DNA of 64,000 nucleotides from Gordonia namibiensis NBRC 108229 (GCF_000298235.1 NZ_BAHE01000030.1:1-64000); one strand, 5' to 3'; counted from the first letter of the stretch, positions 53,116 to 63,459 are shown. Notes: generated by a model from the letters alone, not told the origin. Numbers and translations are program-made.

Positions 53116-55623
53116 CTAGAGCTTCTCCCCTGGGATGCCACCTGCGGTCAGCAGGGTGACGCGTCCGGCGCTGCCGCCGTAGTCGATGGTGACGCGTTCG
53201 GTGGCGCCACTGCCCTCCTTGGCCACGACCTTGCCCATGCCGTACTTGGGATGGTTGTGCCGGTCGCCGATGTCGAGGTGGACCTGCTTGTTGCGTCCGC
53301 GCGCCGGGTCGGAGGAATACGACGACCGGCCGCGAGCGAACGACGAGCCGCCGCCGCTGCCCGAGAACGAGCCGTCGCGACCGAACACACCACCCGACGA
53401 TCCCCCGAAGCCACGTGCCGAACGACGCGGCTCGGTGCGCCGCCAATCGATCAGATGCTGCGGGATCTCTTGCAGGAAGCGGGATTCCGGATTCGACACC
53501 GGCTGCCCCCACGAAGCGCGGGTCACCGATCGGGTCAGGTACAGACGCTGCTTGGCGCGGGTGATGCCGACGTAGGCGAGGCGGCGTTCCTCACTCAGTT
53601 CGTTCGGGTCACCGAGTGCTCGCATATGGGGGAAATGCCCGTCCTCCCAACCGGTCACGAACACGACCGGGAACTCCAGGCCCTTCGCGGTGTGCAGCGT
53701 CATCATCGTGACCACGCCGTCACCCTCGTCGGGCACCTGGTCGGCATCGGCGACCAGTGAGACCCGCTCGAGAAATGCTGCGAGAGAACCGGGTTCGGGC
53801 TCGCCCTCGCGGTCGATCTCGGCATCCTCGGCCTCGGACTCCAGGTCGATCTGCGCAGCGTCGGCGCTGAATTCCCGTGCGACGGCGACGAGTTCGTTGA
53901 TGTTGTCGAGCCGGGCGCCGTCCTGGGGATCGTTCGACGCCTCCAGTTCGGAACGGTAACCGGTGCGTTCGACGATGGCGTCGACGAGTTCACCGATGTC
54001 GGCGGACTCCTCGGTGGCGTCGAGGAAGGCGGTGTCGGCGTCGTCGGTGTCGGATTCGCCGAAGTGCGTGAGGAAGTCGGCGCGCAAACCCTCGATGAGT
54101 TCGACGAAGCCGCCGATCTGCTTGACCGCGCGCGTGTTCAGCAGCGCGACCTTGCCCTCGGCGGCGTCGATGAGCGACTCGTAGAAGCTGCGGCCGGTGT
54201 TCTCCGAATGCACGGCGACACAGGCCTCGGCTCGATCGCCGATGCCACGTCGGGGGGTGTTGAGGATGCGTCGCAGGCTCACCGAGTCGTCGGGGTTGGC
54301 GACCACCCGCAGGTAGGCGACCACGTCCCGGACCTCTTTGCGCTCATAGAACTTGGTGCCGCCCACCACCTTGTAAGGGATGCCGTGGCGGACGAACACC
54401 TCCTCGATCGCACGGGAGCCGGTGTTGGTGCGGTAGAAGACCGCGACGTCGGAGTACTTGTAGCTCGACGACCCGCCGATCGAGTAGTCGGTGAGTTCCT
54501 CGATCTCCTTGGCGATGAACGTCGACTCCTCACGATCGGAGTCGGCGACGTAGCCGACGATGAGTTCGCCGTCGCCGGAGTCGGTCCACAACTTCTTCTC
54601 GCGACGGCCGGTGTTGCGCGCGATGACCGCGTTGGCAGCCGACAGGATGGTCTGCGTCGAACGGTAGTTCTGTTCGAGCAGAACGGTTTCGGCGTTGGTG
54701 AAGTCGCGCTCGAACTCTTCGATGTTGCGGATGGTGGCGCCGCGGAAGGCGTAGATCGACTGATCGGCGTCACCGACGACGCAGAGTTCGGAGGGTTCGA
54801 GGCCGCTCGCGGTGGTCTGCTCCCCCACCAGTTCGCGGATGAGGACGTACTGGGCGTGGTTGGTGTCCTGGTACTCGTCGACGAGGACGTGCCGGAAGCG
54901 GCGCCGGTAGTACTCGGCGACCTGCGGGTGACGGTGCAGCAGGGCGACGGTCTCGCCGATCAGGTCGTCGAAGTCGAAGGCGTTGGCCGCCCGCAGCCGG
55001 CGCTGGTACTCGCTGAAGATCTTCGCGATCGTCGCCGCGGTGAAGTCGTCCTCGTTTGCCGAGGCCGCCGCCTCGTCGGGCGAGACCAGCTCGTTCTTGA
55101 AGTTCGAGATCGCCACCGAGACACCGCGCGGACTGAACTTCTTCGGGTCCAGGTCGAGGTCGCGGATGATCATGCCCAGCAACCGCTTCGAGTCGTCGGC
55201 GTCGTAGATGGAGAAGTTGGAGTTCATCCCCTCCAGCAGCCCCGACTGGGCCCGCAGGATGCGGACGCACGTCGAGTGGAAGGTCGAGACCCACATGTAG
55301 GCGGCCCGCGGCCCGACCAGGTCGATGACGCGCTCGCGCATCTCGGCGGCGGCCTTGTTGGTGAAGGTGATGGCCAGGATCTGCCCGGGCGTGACGTCCC
55401 GCGCCGCCAGCAGGTAGGCGATGCGGCGGGTGAGGACCGAGGTCTTGCCCGACCCCGCGCCTGCGACGATCAGCAGCGGTGCGCCCGCGTGGAGCACCGC
55501 GGCGCGCTGCTGCGGGTTGAGGCCCTCGAGCAGGCGGGCGACGCGGTCGTCGGCGGCAGCCGTCCCCGAGGAGGAGGAAGACGTGCGACCGGCGAGGAGA
55601 GGGGCAGAAGAAGAGCTGTTCAT
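53116..55623 (-). CDS. uvrD1: UvrD/PcrA-family DNA helicase (UvrD1-like)
   Basis: An 835-residue superfamily 1A helicase. Motifs visible are the Q motif LNPQQRAAV, Walker A GAGSGKTSVL, motif II DEYQDTN, motif III VGDADQSIYAFRG, motif IV EQNYRST and motif VI VGITRAKQRLYL. The C-terminus (about 780-835) forms a Tudor-like module of the kind through which PcrA/UvrD1 binds RNA polymerase. The first 25 residues are Ser-rich. It functions in nucleotide-excision repair. M. tuberculosis uvrD1 (Rv0949) lies in the same place. Confidence 0.95.
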   Translation of the reverse strand: MNSSSSAPLLAGRTSSSSSGTAAADDRVARLLEGLNPQQRAAVLHAGAPLLIVAGAGSGKTSVLTRRIAYLLAARDVTPGQILAITFTNKAAAEMRERVIDLVGPRAAYMWVSTFHSTCVRILRAQSGLLEGMNSNFSIYDADDSKRLLGMIIRDLDLDPKKFSPRGVSVAISNFKNELVSPDEAAASANEDDFTAATIAKIFSEYQRRLRAANAFDFDDLIGETVALLHRHPQVAEYYRRRFRHVLVDEYQDTNHAQYVLIRELVGEQTTASGLEPSELCVVGDADQSIYAFRGATIRNIEEFERDFTNAETVLLEQNYRSTQTILSAANAVIARNTGRREKKLWTDSGDGELIVGYVADSDREESTFIAKEIEELTDYSIGGSSSYKYSDVAVFYRTNTGSRAIEEVFVRHGIPYKVVGGTKFYERKEVRDVVAYLRVVANPDDSVSLRRILNTPRRGIGDRAEACVAVHSENTGRSFYESLIDAAEGKVALLNTRAVKQIGGFVELIEGLRADFLTHFGESDTDDADTAFLDATEESADIGELVDAIVERTGYRSELEASNDPQDGARLDNINELVAVAREFSADAAQIDLESEAEDAEIDREGEPEPGSLAAFLERVSLVADADQVPDEGDGVVTMMTLHTAKGLEFPVVFVTGWEDGHFPHMRALGDPNELSEERRLAYVGITRAKQRLYLTRSVTRASWGQPVSNPESRFLQEIPQHLIDWRRTEPRRSARGFGGSSGGVFGRDGSFSGSGGGSSFARGRSSYSSDPARGRNKQVHLDIGDRHNHPKYGMGKVVAKEGSGATERVTIDYGGSAGRVTLLTAGGIPGEKL

Positions 55624-55818
55624 CGGTAGTCCAGGCTACCCGCCCGCACCGACACCGCCCCGCCGGCCTCGGGCCGGACAGCCCGTCGTCCGTTCGCTCG
55701 ACCGCCCCGTGCGTTGGCACCCGAGACGCCTGGTCCCGCGGCTACGATGACCCGGTATCACTGGCTCGGGGCGCCCGTCGATGCGGTTGGAAAGCCTCGG
55801 CGACCGAAAGAGGCGACC

Positions 55819-57375
55819 ATGAAGAGACCGTCGATTGCCCCCGCCGCCATCGTCCTCGGTGTCGGAGCGCTGGCTCTCGTGGTCGCCCTGATCCTGTCGT
55901 TCGTACCGTTCAGCAGTGCGGGCACGGTCGAGCCGACCGCCGCGTTCCGCGCTCAGAAGAGCCTGGACGAGGTGCTCTTCAAGATGGCGACGAGCCCCGC
56001 GGCCAAGTACACCGGCAAGGTCGCCTACAAGTACGACGACGCCCGCGGCGAGGGCACGGTCGAGTTCAGCGATCTCATCGTGACGACGTCGAACACCGCC
56101 GAGGGCACGGTGTCGCTGGGTTCCGAGCAGGGCGAGTACCGCCAGATCAGCAACAACCCGTACATCAGCGCGCCCACCTCGCTGTGGAACGAACTTCTCG
56201 TCGCCGACGAGAAACTGAACCTCGACATGGCACCGTTGGACAACAAGTGGGCGTCGACGCGGTTCACCAGCCTCCCCCGCTTCGGCACCATCCTCGGCCC
56301 GGACAATCTGGCCGGCGACATCGGCAACGTCGAGTTCGGTTCCGAACCGCAGCTCGGCGCCGAACTGCCGACCCCGAACAAGGGCACGCCCGACGCCCGC
56401 CGCTGGCCGACGAGCGATCCGCCCATCGAGTTCGTCGGCGACAACAAGGTGAAGATCGGCAGCTGGGAGATCACCTTCGACCCCGAGTCCAAGAACGTCA
56501 CCAACGTGAAGGGCCAGTCCAAGCAGGGATCGGCAACCTACGACATCGACACCTCGGTGAGCCTGCAACCGGCCGACCAGGCGCAGAAGGTGTTCGCCAA
56601 TCAGCGCGCCCTCGTCGGCGATCTGTTGTCGGCGCCGGCGCCGGGTCTGTGGGCCAAGCAACCGGTCGTCACGCCGCGACTCGTCGGCGAGTGCACCACC
56701 GCGGCGTGCGCCTACGACTTCTCCGTCTCCGGCATCCCGTGGGCCGACGACGTCACCGGCCACTTCAACTACGGCATGACCCTGAACTTCGCCGTCGGCG
56801 GTCGCCCGGCGGGCGCGCTGGGCGGCGAGTGCAAGCCGGTCCTGCGCGTCGACTTCGGGCGGACCGCCACCACGCGGTGCACGGCGACCAACCTGCCGGC
56901 GAACTCGTCGATCGGCCCGCGTTCGGCCTACACCTACCTGGCCTTCCTCGACACCACCGAGGCCGACCTCAACAAGCTGATCGACGACAACGAGAAGCAG
57001 ACCAACACCGAGGTCGTCTACGTCCGCACCGGCAACAAGAGCCCCGACCAGGCCCGCTACGGCGCCGGGATCACCGGCCTTCCCAGCTACTACGCGGTCA
57101 AGCGCGGCGAGTACCTCTTCGACGGCATCGGCACCGACGGCAACCTGCACATCACCTTCGGCCCGGGTTACTCCGAGCACATCAGCGGCGGCAGGTTCGA
57201 CCCGAGCTGGGAGGGCACCGAGGTGCTCGAGAAGCAAATCGGCGAGCAGGTCAAGGCCGCCGGCGACGTGAAGGTCGTCTACTTCGTCAACGAGCCGGAG
57301 GCCGCGTCGGCACTGCGTGCCCTGATCGCCTCCGAGGGGCAGACCGACAACGTCAGCGCCTACTTCTACGAGTAG
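55819..57375 (+). CDS. membrane-anchored extracytoplasmic protein of unknown function
   Basis: A 518-residue protein with a short N-terminal segment (SIAPAAIVLGVGALALVVALI, about residues 4-27) that acts as an anchor or uncleaved signal. The rest is exported. The body has two beta-rich stretches and a C-terminal half with Cys pairs (ECTTAACAYDF; ECKPVLRV and TRCTATN). The last 120 residues carry SYYAVKRGEYLFDG. I do not recognise the family. ATG 55819 has AAAGAGG upstream; a frame extension further upstream has no start support. It converges on the GT-C-like gene with only one base between the stops. Confidence 0.75.
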   Translation: MKRPSIAPAAIVLGVGALALVVALILSFVPFSSAGTVEPTAAFRAQKSLDEVLFKMATSPAAKYTGKVAYKYDDARGEGTVEFSDLIVTTSNTAEGTVSLGSEQGEYRQISNNPYISAPTSLWNELLVADEKLNLDMAPLDNKWASTRFTSLPRFGTILGPDNLAGDIGNVEFGSEPQLGAELPTPNKGTPDARRWPTSDPPIEFVGDNKVKIGSWEITFDPESKNVTNVKGQSKQGSATYDIDTSVSLQPADQAQKVFANQRALVGDLLSAPAPGLWAKQPVVTPRLVGECTTAACAYDFSVSGIPWADDVTGHFNYGMTLNFAVGGRPAGALGGECKPVLRVDFGRTATTRCTATNLPANSSIGPRSAYTYLAFLDTTEADLNKLIDDNEKQTNTEVVYVRTGNKSPDQARYGAGITGLPSYYAVKRGEYLFDGIGTDGNLHITFGPGYSEHISGGRFDPSWEGTEVLEKQIGEQVKAAGDVKVVYFVNEPEAASALRALIASEGQTDNVSAYFYE

Positions 57376-57376
57376 A

Positions 57377-59179
57377 TCAGCCGCCGGCGAAGCGTGCCTC
57401 GACCGCCTCGCCGACCCGACCGGCTCCTGTGTGAAGTCGAAGTCCTGCGGTCACCGGGCGCACCGAGATCGCATCCCCGCCGCCGTCGAGCCGGACGTAG
57501 ATGGACCCGAGGCCCGACCTGACCGGTACGCGCACGGCCTCCCCGCCGTCGAGTTTCATCTCGATCTCGCCGTCGCGGGTGGCGCAATAACTCAGTGCGA
57601 CGGTCCACGGCCACGGAAACAGCGGTCCGTCGAGTGCCAGCCGCGCCGGCCCGGAGATCTCCGGTCGGGCGCAATTGCCGAGTCCCGCGCCGACGAGCCG
57701 TCGCTGGGTCACCCCGCCGGGCACCGCGTTGCCCGCGGTGTCGAGGACGAGGAGCCGGTCGGTGCTGGTGCCGAACTCCGGCCGCGGGTCGACCCGCCCG
57801 AAGATGCGGCTGATCTGGTTGTCCGGGTAGACCACCGGTTGCAGGATCTCCAGAGGGACCGACTGATCGAGCAGCGTCGCATCGGCGTTGTCGTGCAGGG
57901 TCGCGACCGCCGTCTTCAGGTAGTCGCCGGTGGGATTGTCGCGCCACGACGCCGAGAACGACACGAGCGAGACGACCGCCGACACCATCGCGAGCGCGGC
58001 GACGACCGGTAGGAGCAGTACGGCAGGCGACTGGTCCTCGGCCGCGTGGCGGCGTTCGGGTGCGGGCGCAGTCGCCGACCGGGCACCGACCAGCAGCGCG
58101 ATGGCAATGGCGAAGACCAGCGCGGTGTCGGGGAGATAGCGCATGTGCTGGGCGAGGGCGACCGCGGTCTCCGGGCTCGAGCGGTTCCACATCACCGGGA
58201 TCTGGGCGGCCACCGCGTACAGCGCGGCGAACGCGATGATCGGCACCGCGCCACGCCGGCGGGTGACCGCCCACCACGTGACCGCGGCCAGTACCAGCCA
58301 GCCGGCGACGATCATCCACGTCGCGGGGAATCCGGTGGGCGGGCCCGGAGTCCACCGGTCCCATTCCCACGGGCCACCGACCAGCGACGGCACGATGGCG
58401 TGGTTCACCGACCGCCACACCAGTCGCGCGGTCTGTCCGACCGAGTGGTTGCCCGCGAACGGATCGGCGGTGACGAAGTACACGACGACCCACACTGCCG
58501 ACACCGCCGCGAGCGACGCCCACAACTCGCGGCCGGCCCGCAGGGTCGAGGTCAGCGCGGTCCGTCCCGCGCCACTCGCCAGCACCGCGGCGACGAAGGC
58601 GATCGGGAGGATGAACAACGACTTCTCGAAGAAGGCCAGCGCGACGACGAAGACCACCGTCGAGCGGATCCACACCGCACGGCGTCGTTCCGGGTTCACG
58701 TCTCCCCGCGCGAGTCCCACGGCGTCGGCGACGATCCAGGCCAGTGCCGCCTGCATCGGCAATGTGTTGAGGCCCGACGCCCACCAGGCGAACGCGGGCA
58801 CCGTCATCGGGCTGAACAGATAGAACGCCAGCGCCACCAGCGCACCGGCGCGGGCCGCGGGTGCGATCACGCGGATCACCCGCCACACCGCGATGGACGC
58901 GATCGCCTGCAGGACGATCAACGTCAGCGCCGGCAGGGCCCAGTTGACCGGCGCCAGCCAGGTGGCCACCCCGGCCAGCAGGAAGGCCGCCGGCATGAAA
59001 TGCCCGTCATGGCTGTGCCCCAGGTACTCCCAGGACAAGATCGGATTCGACGAGGCCCGGGCGATCAGCACCAGATCGTCCCAGTAGAAGTTGCCGGTCG
59101 CGACGAGCCACCCCCGGATGATCAGCTGTCCGGCGATCAGGGCCACCGCGATCATCGACATCATGCGCGCGTTGAGCAT
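57377..59179 (-). CDS. GT-C-like polytopic membrane protein
   Basis: A 600-residue protein with about ten or more helices in the first 440 residues and a soluble tail of 160 residues. The first periplasmic loop has FYWDDLVLIARAS, a DD-type motif seen in GT-C glycosyltransferases, and HDGHFMPAAFLLAG follows. A lipid-linked-sugar transferase role is a guess. I prefer ATG 59179 (GGAG 5 nt upstream) over GTG 59212. It is divergent from chorismate mutase. Confidence 0.78.
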   Translation of the reverse strand: MLNARMMSMIAVALIAGQLIIRGWLVATGNFYWDDLVLIARASSNPILSWEYLGHSHDGHFMPAAFLLAGVATWLAPVNWALPALTLIVLQAIASIAVWRVIRVIAPAARAGALVALAFYLFSPMTVPAFAWWASGLNTLPMQAALAWIVADAVGLARGDVNPERRRAVWIRSTVVFVVALAFFEKSLFILPIAFVAAVLASGAGRTALTSTLRAGRELWASLAAVSAVWVVVYFVTADPFAGNHSVGQTARLVWRSVNHAIVPSLVGGPWEWDRWTPGPPTGFPATWMIVAGWLVLAAVTWWAVTRRRGAVPIIAFAALYAVAAQIPVMWNRSSPETAVALAQHMRYLPDTALVFAIAIALLVGARSATAPAPERRHAAEDQSPAVLLLPVVAALAMVSAVVSLVSFSASWRDNPTGDYLKTAVATLHDNADATLLDQSVPLEILQPVVYPDNQISRIFGRVDPRPEFGTSTDRLLVLDTAGNAVPGGVTQRRLVGAGLGNCARPEISGPARLALDGPLFPWPWTVALSYCATRDGEIEMKLDGGEAVRVPVRSGLGSIYVRLDGGGDAISVRPVTAGLRLHTGAGRVGEAVEARFAGG

Positions 59180-59267
59180 GCGCTCCAGTGTCCATGTGGC
59201 GGGTGCGAGCACATCGACCGGAGGTGGGTCCGATCGGGTACCTGCAGGTCGGATCGGTGCGCCGTGG

Positions 59268-59273
59268 CAAAAT
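59268..59273 (+). promoter_or_regulatory. -10 candidate of leaderless chorismate mutase promoter
   Basis: CAAAAT lies 6 nt before GTG 59280. No Shine-Dalgarno is present. Confidence 0.4.
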
Positions 59274-59279
59274 CAGGCC

Positions 59280-59639
59280 GTGACCGATCGCAGCCCGAGT
59301 TCCGGATCCGACGAGCCCCAACAGTCGACTCCGACGTCCTTCGAGAACACGATCGATCTCGAGAAGTACCAGCTGACCTCGGATGTGGACGACCTGCCGG
59401 ACGACATCGACGAGCTGCGCCTCGAGATCGACCGGCTCGATGCCGTCATCCTCGGTGCGATCAAACGACGCTCGGCGGTCTCGAAGAAGATCGGCGCCGC
59501 GCGCATGGCGTCGGGCGGCCCGCGACTCGTGCACAGCCGCGAGGTCAAGGTCATCGACCGGTTCGCCGAGCTCGGCAAGGAGGGTCACACCCTCGCCATG
59601 CTCCTCCTCCGACTCGGTCGGGGCCCCCTCGGCCGCTGA
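59280..59639 (+). CDS. AroQ-class chorismate mutase (Rv0948c-like)
   Basis: A 119-residue protein converting chorismate to prephenate. The AroQ helical core is [31 protein letters not shown], followed by [18 protein letters not shown], and the C-terminus ends [12 protein letters not shown]. tuberculosis Rv0948c has the same Arg/Lys and the RLGRG end, where DAHP synthase binds to activate it. GTG 59280 is the expected start; a frame extension upstream is unsupported. It is separated from pgi by 73 nt. Confidence 0.93.
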   Translation: MTDRSPSSGSDEPQQSTPTSFENTIDLEKYQLTSDVDDLPDDIDELRLEIDRLDAVILGAIKRRSAVSKKIGAARMASGGPRLVHSREVKVIDRFAELGKEGHTLAMLLLRLGRGPLGR

Positions 59640-59698
59640 CGCCACTGCGGAATTCGCACCGACGTGTGACGACCGTCGCGGTGGAGACGCCGACGACA

Positions 59699-59704
59699 TA
59701 GGGT
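59699..59704 (+). promoter_or_regulatory. -10 element of leaderless pgi promoter
   Basis: TAGGGT lies 8 nt before ATG 59713; no Shine-Dalgarno is present. Confidence 0.5.
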
Positions 59705-59712
59705 TGGGTGTC

Positions 59713-61410
59713 ATGAGCACGCAGGCACCCGGCAGCGACTTCACCGGCACCGACCACGGCGACATCACCGCAACGCAGTCCTGGCAGGCTCTCGCCGCTC
59801 ACCAACCGCATGTGTACGCGATGCATCTGCGCGAGGTGTTCGCGATCGATCCCGAGCGCGGCCGCGAACTGACCGTCGACGTAGGCGATCTGCACATCGA
59901 CTACTCCAAGCACCGGGTGACGCGGGAGACGCTCGAACTGCTCATGAGCCTGGCGCGCGAGGTCGGGCTGGAGGAGACCCGCGATGACATGTTCGCCGGG
60001 GCGCACATCAACACCTCCGAGGATCGCGCTGTCCTACACACCGCGCTTCGTCTTCCCGCCGACGCGACGCTCACCGTCGACGGACAGGACGTGGTCGCCG
60101 ACGTACACGAGGTCCTCACCAGGATGGGCGAGTTCACCGACCGTCTCCGTAGCGGAGAATGGAAGGGCCACACGGGGAAACGCATCACCGACGTGGTCAA
60201 CATCGGCATCGGCGGATCGGATCTGGGACCGGTCATGGTGTACCAGGCCCTTCGCCACTACGTCGACGCCGGGATCCGCTGCCACTTCGTCTCCAACGTC
60301 GATCCGGCGGACATGGTCGGCACCCTCGACGGCCTCGACCCCGAGACCACCCTGTTCATCATCGCGTCGAAGACCTTCACCACGCTCGAGACGCTGACCA
60401 ACGCGGCCGCCGCGCGGAGCTGGCTGCTCGAGGCCCTCGACGCCGGGACTGACGCGGTGGCAAAGCATTTCGTCGCGGTGAGCACCAACGCCGACGAGGT
60501 GACGAAGTTCGGCATCGACACCACCCACATGTTCGGCTTCTGGGACTGGGTCGGCGGCCGCTACTCCGTGGACTCGGCGATCGGCCTGTCGGTGATGGCC
60601 GCGATCGGCAAGGAACGCTTCGCCGAGTTCCTCGAGGGATTCCATCTCGTCGACGAACACTTCCGCACCCAGCCACTCGAGCAGAACGCGCCGGTCATCT
60701 TGGGCCTGATCGGGCTCTGGTACAACAACTTCTGGGACATCGGCACCCGGGCAGTCCTCCCCTACAGCAACGACATGGCGCGCTTCGCCGCCTACCTGCA
60801 ACAGCTCACGATGGAGTCCAACGGCAAGTCGGTGACCGCGAGCGGACACCATGTCACCACCGACACCGGCGAGATCTTCTGGGGCGAACCGGGAACCAAC
60901 GGCCAGCACGCGTTCTATCAGCTGCTCCACCAGGGCACGCGGATCGTCCCGGCCGACTTCATCGGTTTCGCCGAGCCCACCGACGACCTGCCCGCTGGGC
61001 CCGACGGGTCGGGGTCGATGCACGACCTGCTGATGAGCAACTACTTCGCGCAGACCAAGGTGCTCGCCTTCGGCAAGACCGCCGACGAGATCGCCGACGA
61101 GGGGGTACCCGCGCATGTGGTGGCGCACAAGGTGATGCCGGGCAACCGCCCCAGCACCTCGATCCTCGCTCCCCGTCTGACGCCCTCGGTGATCGGACAG
61201 CTCGTCGCCCTGTACGAACACCAGGTCTTCGTCGAGGGCGCCATCTGGGGGATCAACCCGTTCGACCAATGGGGCGTCGAACTCGGCAAGACCCAGGCAA
61301 AGGCGCTGCTGGGCACCATCACCCAGACCGACGCACCCGCCGCCGACGCCGACTCGTCGACCAACGAGCTGGTCGCCTGGTACCGCAGGCACCGGGGTCG
61401 CGCGGTCTGA
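59713..61410 (+). CDS. pgi: glucose-6-phosphate isomerase
   Basis: A 565-residue enzyme interconverting glucose 6-phosphate and fructose 6-phosphate. Signature segments are [50 protein letters not shown] and [32 protein letters not shown]. Length is normal. ATG 59713 is supported by a -10 just upstream. M. tuberculosis pgi (Rv0946c) is the neighbour of chorismate mutase. Confidence 0.97.
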   Translation: MSTQAPGSDFTGTDHGDITATQSWQALAAHQPHVYAMHLREVFAIDPERGRELTVDVGDLHIDYSKHRVTRETLELLMSLAREVGLEETRDDMFAGAHINTSEDRAVLHTALRLPADATLTVDGQDVVADVHEVLTRMGEFTDRLRSGEWKGHTGKRITDVVNIGIGGSDLGPVMVYQALRHYVDAGIRCHFVSNVDPADMVGTLDGLDPETTLFIIASKTFTTLETLTNAAAARSWLLEALDAGTDAVAKHFVAVSTNADEVTKFGIDTTHMFGFWDWVGGRYSVDSAIGLSVMAAIGKERFAEFLEGFHLVDEHFRTQPLEQNAPVILGLIGLWYNNFWDIGTRAVLPYSNDMARFAAYLQQLTMESNGKSVTASGHHVTTDTGEIFWGEPGTNGQHAFYQLLHQGTRIVPADFIGFAEPTDDLPAGPDGSGSMHDLLMSNYFAQTKVLAFGKTADEIADEGVPAHVVAHKVMPGNRPSTSILAPRLTPSVIGQLVALYEHQVFVEGAIWGINPFDQWGVELGKTQAKALLGTITQTDAPAADADSSTNELVAWYRRHRGRAV

Positions 61411-61462
61411 GGGTCGGCCGCTCCCGCGTGCAGGTTTCCTTCCCGCCCGGCCAGTTCCCTCG

Positions 61463-61484
61463 CGCTTATCGGATCCAATAAGCG
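61463..61484. promoter_or_regulatory. near-perfect 22-bp palindrome centred on GGATCC
   Basis: CGCTTAT-N8-ATAAGCG with GGATCC in the middle; only one base pair (61470/61477) is mismatched. It lies immediately upstream of the -35 position of the lipoprotein promoter and about 50 nt after pgi, so it may be an operator. Confidence 0.5.
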
Positions 61485-61509
61485 GATGGGAAGCGGTGCC
61501 GCGGGAGGT

Positions 61510-61515
61510 TAGCGT
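61510..61515 (+). promoter_or_regulatory. -10 element of leaderless lipoprotein promoter
   Basis: TAGCGT lies 6 nt before ATG 61522, placing the predicted transcript start on the start codon. Confidence 0.45.
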
Positions 61516-61521
61516 GGCGGG

Positions 61522-62046
61522 ATGCTGCCACAACGGATTCGACGACTCGCGGCCGGATTCGCGGTCACCGCACTGGCTCTCGTGGGCGCCGGCTGCACGC
61601 CCGGCGATCCCGTCGACCGCGCGCCCAGGACCTCGACCTCCACGTTGCCGTTGGCCAAGGTCGTAACCGCCGCTCCCAGCAGGGACATCGAGCCGGTCGC
61701 AATCAGGTTCCCGCTGCTCGCCGACGGGAACGTCGACGGCTGGGTGGCCGGAACGCTCGGGTCCGCACCCGGCGCTTCCGAGCGTGTGCCCGGTCCCACC
61801 ACCTACTGGTTCGACGCCGTCGTCGACGTCGGCCCCGACCGAGTAACCGCCTGGGCCGATGAGTACCACGCTGTGCCTGTTTCTGCGCCCGTCTCGGTGG
61901 CCGCCGACGTACGCGACCTCGTACCCACCGGTGACCTCGTCGGCGGCCCGCACCTCGACGACGCGTTCTCGTCGGGCGAGTGGCGGGCGACCGTGTATCT
62001 GTCGCCGTCGACCGGCCGTGTGGTCGTGCTCGGCATCGACGACTGA
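61522..62046 (+). CDS. predicted lipoprotein, unknown function
   Basis: A 174-residue protein. The signal peptide ends LVGAGC (Cys25), a Pro/Ser/Thr linker follows, and then a small beta-rich domain (residues 60-170) with TTYWFDAVVDVGPDRVTAW. There is no catalytic motif. I do not recognise the family. It is possibly in an operon with the next gene, although that gene has its own -10 candidate. Confidence 0.78.
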   Translation: MLPQRIRRLAAGFAVTALALVGAGCTPGDPVDRAPRTSTSTLPLAKVVTAAPSRDIEPVAIRFPLLADGNVDGWVAGTLGSAPGASERVPGPTTYWFDAVVDVGPDRVTAWADEYHAVPVSAPVSVAADVRDLVPTGDLVGGPHLDDAFSSGEWRATVYLSPSTGRVVVLGIDD

Positions 62047-62052
62047 CGTGCG

Positions 62053-62058
62053 TAAGGT
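62053..62058 (+). promoter_or_regulatory. -10 candidate of leaderless promoter
   Basis: TAAGGT, 8 nt before GTG 62067; a plausible -35 TCGGCA is at 62030-62035. Confidence 0.45.
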
Positions 62059-62066
62059 GACGGTCT

Positions 62067-62600
62067 GTGGCGAACAAGCAGGGACAGATCGTGGCGTCGG
62101 GCGCATTCCAGCTGTTCGGGAGTCGCCGTCGCGAGCAGGTCAGCGAGTTGCTGGGCGACATCTTCGGACGGACCGACATCGAGGCGCTGGCCTCGGACTG
62201 GCGTGGGGTCGTCTACTTCACCCTCTCCGAGGACGAGTCCCTCGACGCCGAAACGGTACTCGGGTTCGACGCGTCCAGCGGATCGTCGGGTGAGCTGGCG
62301 ACCCTCGACGACGTCCTGGCCGCGGTTCGGACGGGCGAGGTCGCCGAAGCCGTCGACGTGGCGAGCTTCGACGCCTGGCGGACCGCCACAGGAACCCGCG
62401 CACTCGACATGGGCGCCTGCGTACCGCCGGCGCTGTACGAGTTCCTCGGCGGTGATCCCGCCGAAAGATCGGTCGACTCAGAAGATCTCGTGACCTTCGT
62501 GGCCACCGCCGCCGCGATCATGGGACGACTCGAGAAACTCGGCGTCGAACCGGGCGACGAGATCCCCGACGAGGTGTTCGACGAAAGCTACTGGCAGTAG
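62067..62600 (+). CDS. Tdi1/DUF1851-like cytosolic protein
   Basis: A 177-residue acidic soluble protein. The middle-to-end region DWRGVVYFTLSEDES, LGFDASSG and ACVPPALYEFLGGDP resembles the T6SS-immunity Tdi1/DUF1851-type domain, in which ACVPPAL-like segments are common. No T6SS exists in this phylum; the family is wider than immunity. Function unknown. GTG 62067 is favoured by a -10 upstream. Confidence 0.7.
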   Translation: MANKQGQIVASGAFQLFGSRRREQVSELLGDIFGRTDIEALASDWRGVVYFTLSEDESLDAETVLGFDASSGSSGELATLDDVLAAVRTGEVAEAVDVASFDAWRTATGTRALDMGACVPPALYEFLGGDPAERSVDSEDLVTFVATAAAIMGRLEKLGVEPGDEIPDEVFDESYWQ

Positions 62601-62679
62601 TCGCCCTGGTCAGGTGGCCAGCGGCAGCGGGTGGCAATCGCCCGCGGGCTGATGAACGGCATCCACAACGGCGCAGTGC

Positions 62680-63429
62680 TCAGATCATCCGTCGACTGAT
62701 CGACCCCGGCAGGTATTTGAGCGCCGCCGCGATCGGTGTCCACGGCCAGGCGGGGACCGGCGCCCAGGTCTTCTCGGCCTCGATCGCGGCGACCATGGCG
62801 TCGACGCCCTTGTCGGTGTCGACCATCAGCGAGGTCTTCACGCCCCGGTTGATGTCGGTCTCGATGTAGCCCGGTGCCACGATCGACACCGAGATCGGGG
62901 AGTTCGCGAACTCGGCCTGTAGCCCTTGCCCGAGCGCGGTGAGACCGGCCTTCGACGCCGAGTACGCCGCCTGGGCCTTGGGCATGCCGCGAACACCGGA
63001 GATGGAGCTGACCAGCACGAGGTGGCCGGCGTTCTGTTCGCGGAAGATCTCGAGGGCGGCCTCGGCCTGCGCGAGCGCGCCGACGAGGTTGGTCTGCACG
63101 GTCTCGATGTTGGCGGCTGGCTTGCCGGTGCCGATCGGTGCGCCCTTGCCGAGACCGGCGTTGACGATGACGCGGTCGAGGCCGCCGAGTTCGTCGGCGA
63201 GCGCACGGAAGGTGACGGGTACCGCGTCGAGGTCGGTCACGTCGAGTTGCGCGGTCGCGACCTGGGTCGCCGTCGGCCGGAGTTCGGCGGCCAGGGCCTC
63301 GAGGTTGTCGACGCGCCGCGCGGCGAGCGCCAGCGAACGTCCCTGGGCGGCGAATCGGCGGGCCATGCCCTCGCCGAGTCCCGAACTCGCACCGGTGATG
63401 AGGATCTTCTGCCGTGTCGTCGAGGTCAT
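62680..63429 (-). CDS. short-chain dehydrogenase/reductase (Rv0945-like)
   Basis: A 249-residue classical SDR. The NAD(P)-binding motif is TGASSGLG, then a NAG-containing strand VNAGLG and the catalytic Ser (VSSISGV) and YSASKAG (Y-X3-K). A short C-terminal hydrophobic stretch is present. Substrate unknown. M. tuberculosis Rv0945 is next to pgi in the same order. Confidence 0.9.
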   Translation of the reverse strand: MTSTTRQKILITGASSGLGEGMARRFAAQGRSLALAARRVDNLEALAAELRPTATQVATAQLDVTDLDAVPVTFRALADELGGLDRVIVNAGLGKGAPIGTGKPAANIETVQTNLVGALAQAEAALEIFREQNAGHLVLVSSISGVRGMPKAQAAYSASKAGLTALGQGLQAEFANSPISVSIVAPGYIETDINRGVKTSLMVDTDKGVDAMVAAIEAEKTWAPVPAWPWTPIAAALKYLPGSISRRMI

Positions 63430-63459
63430 GGACCCGAACCTACCGGCATCGCCCCCCGG

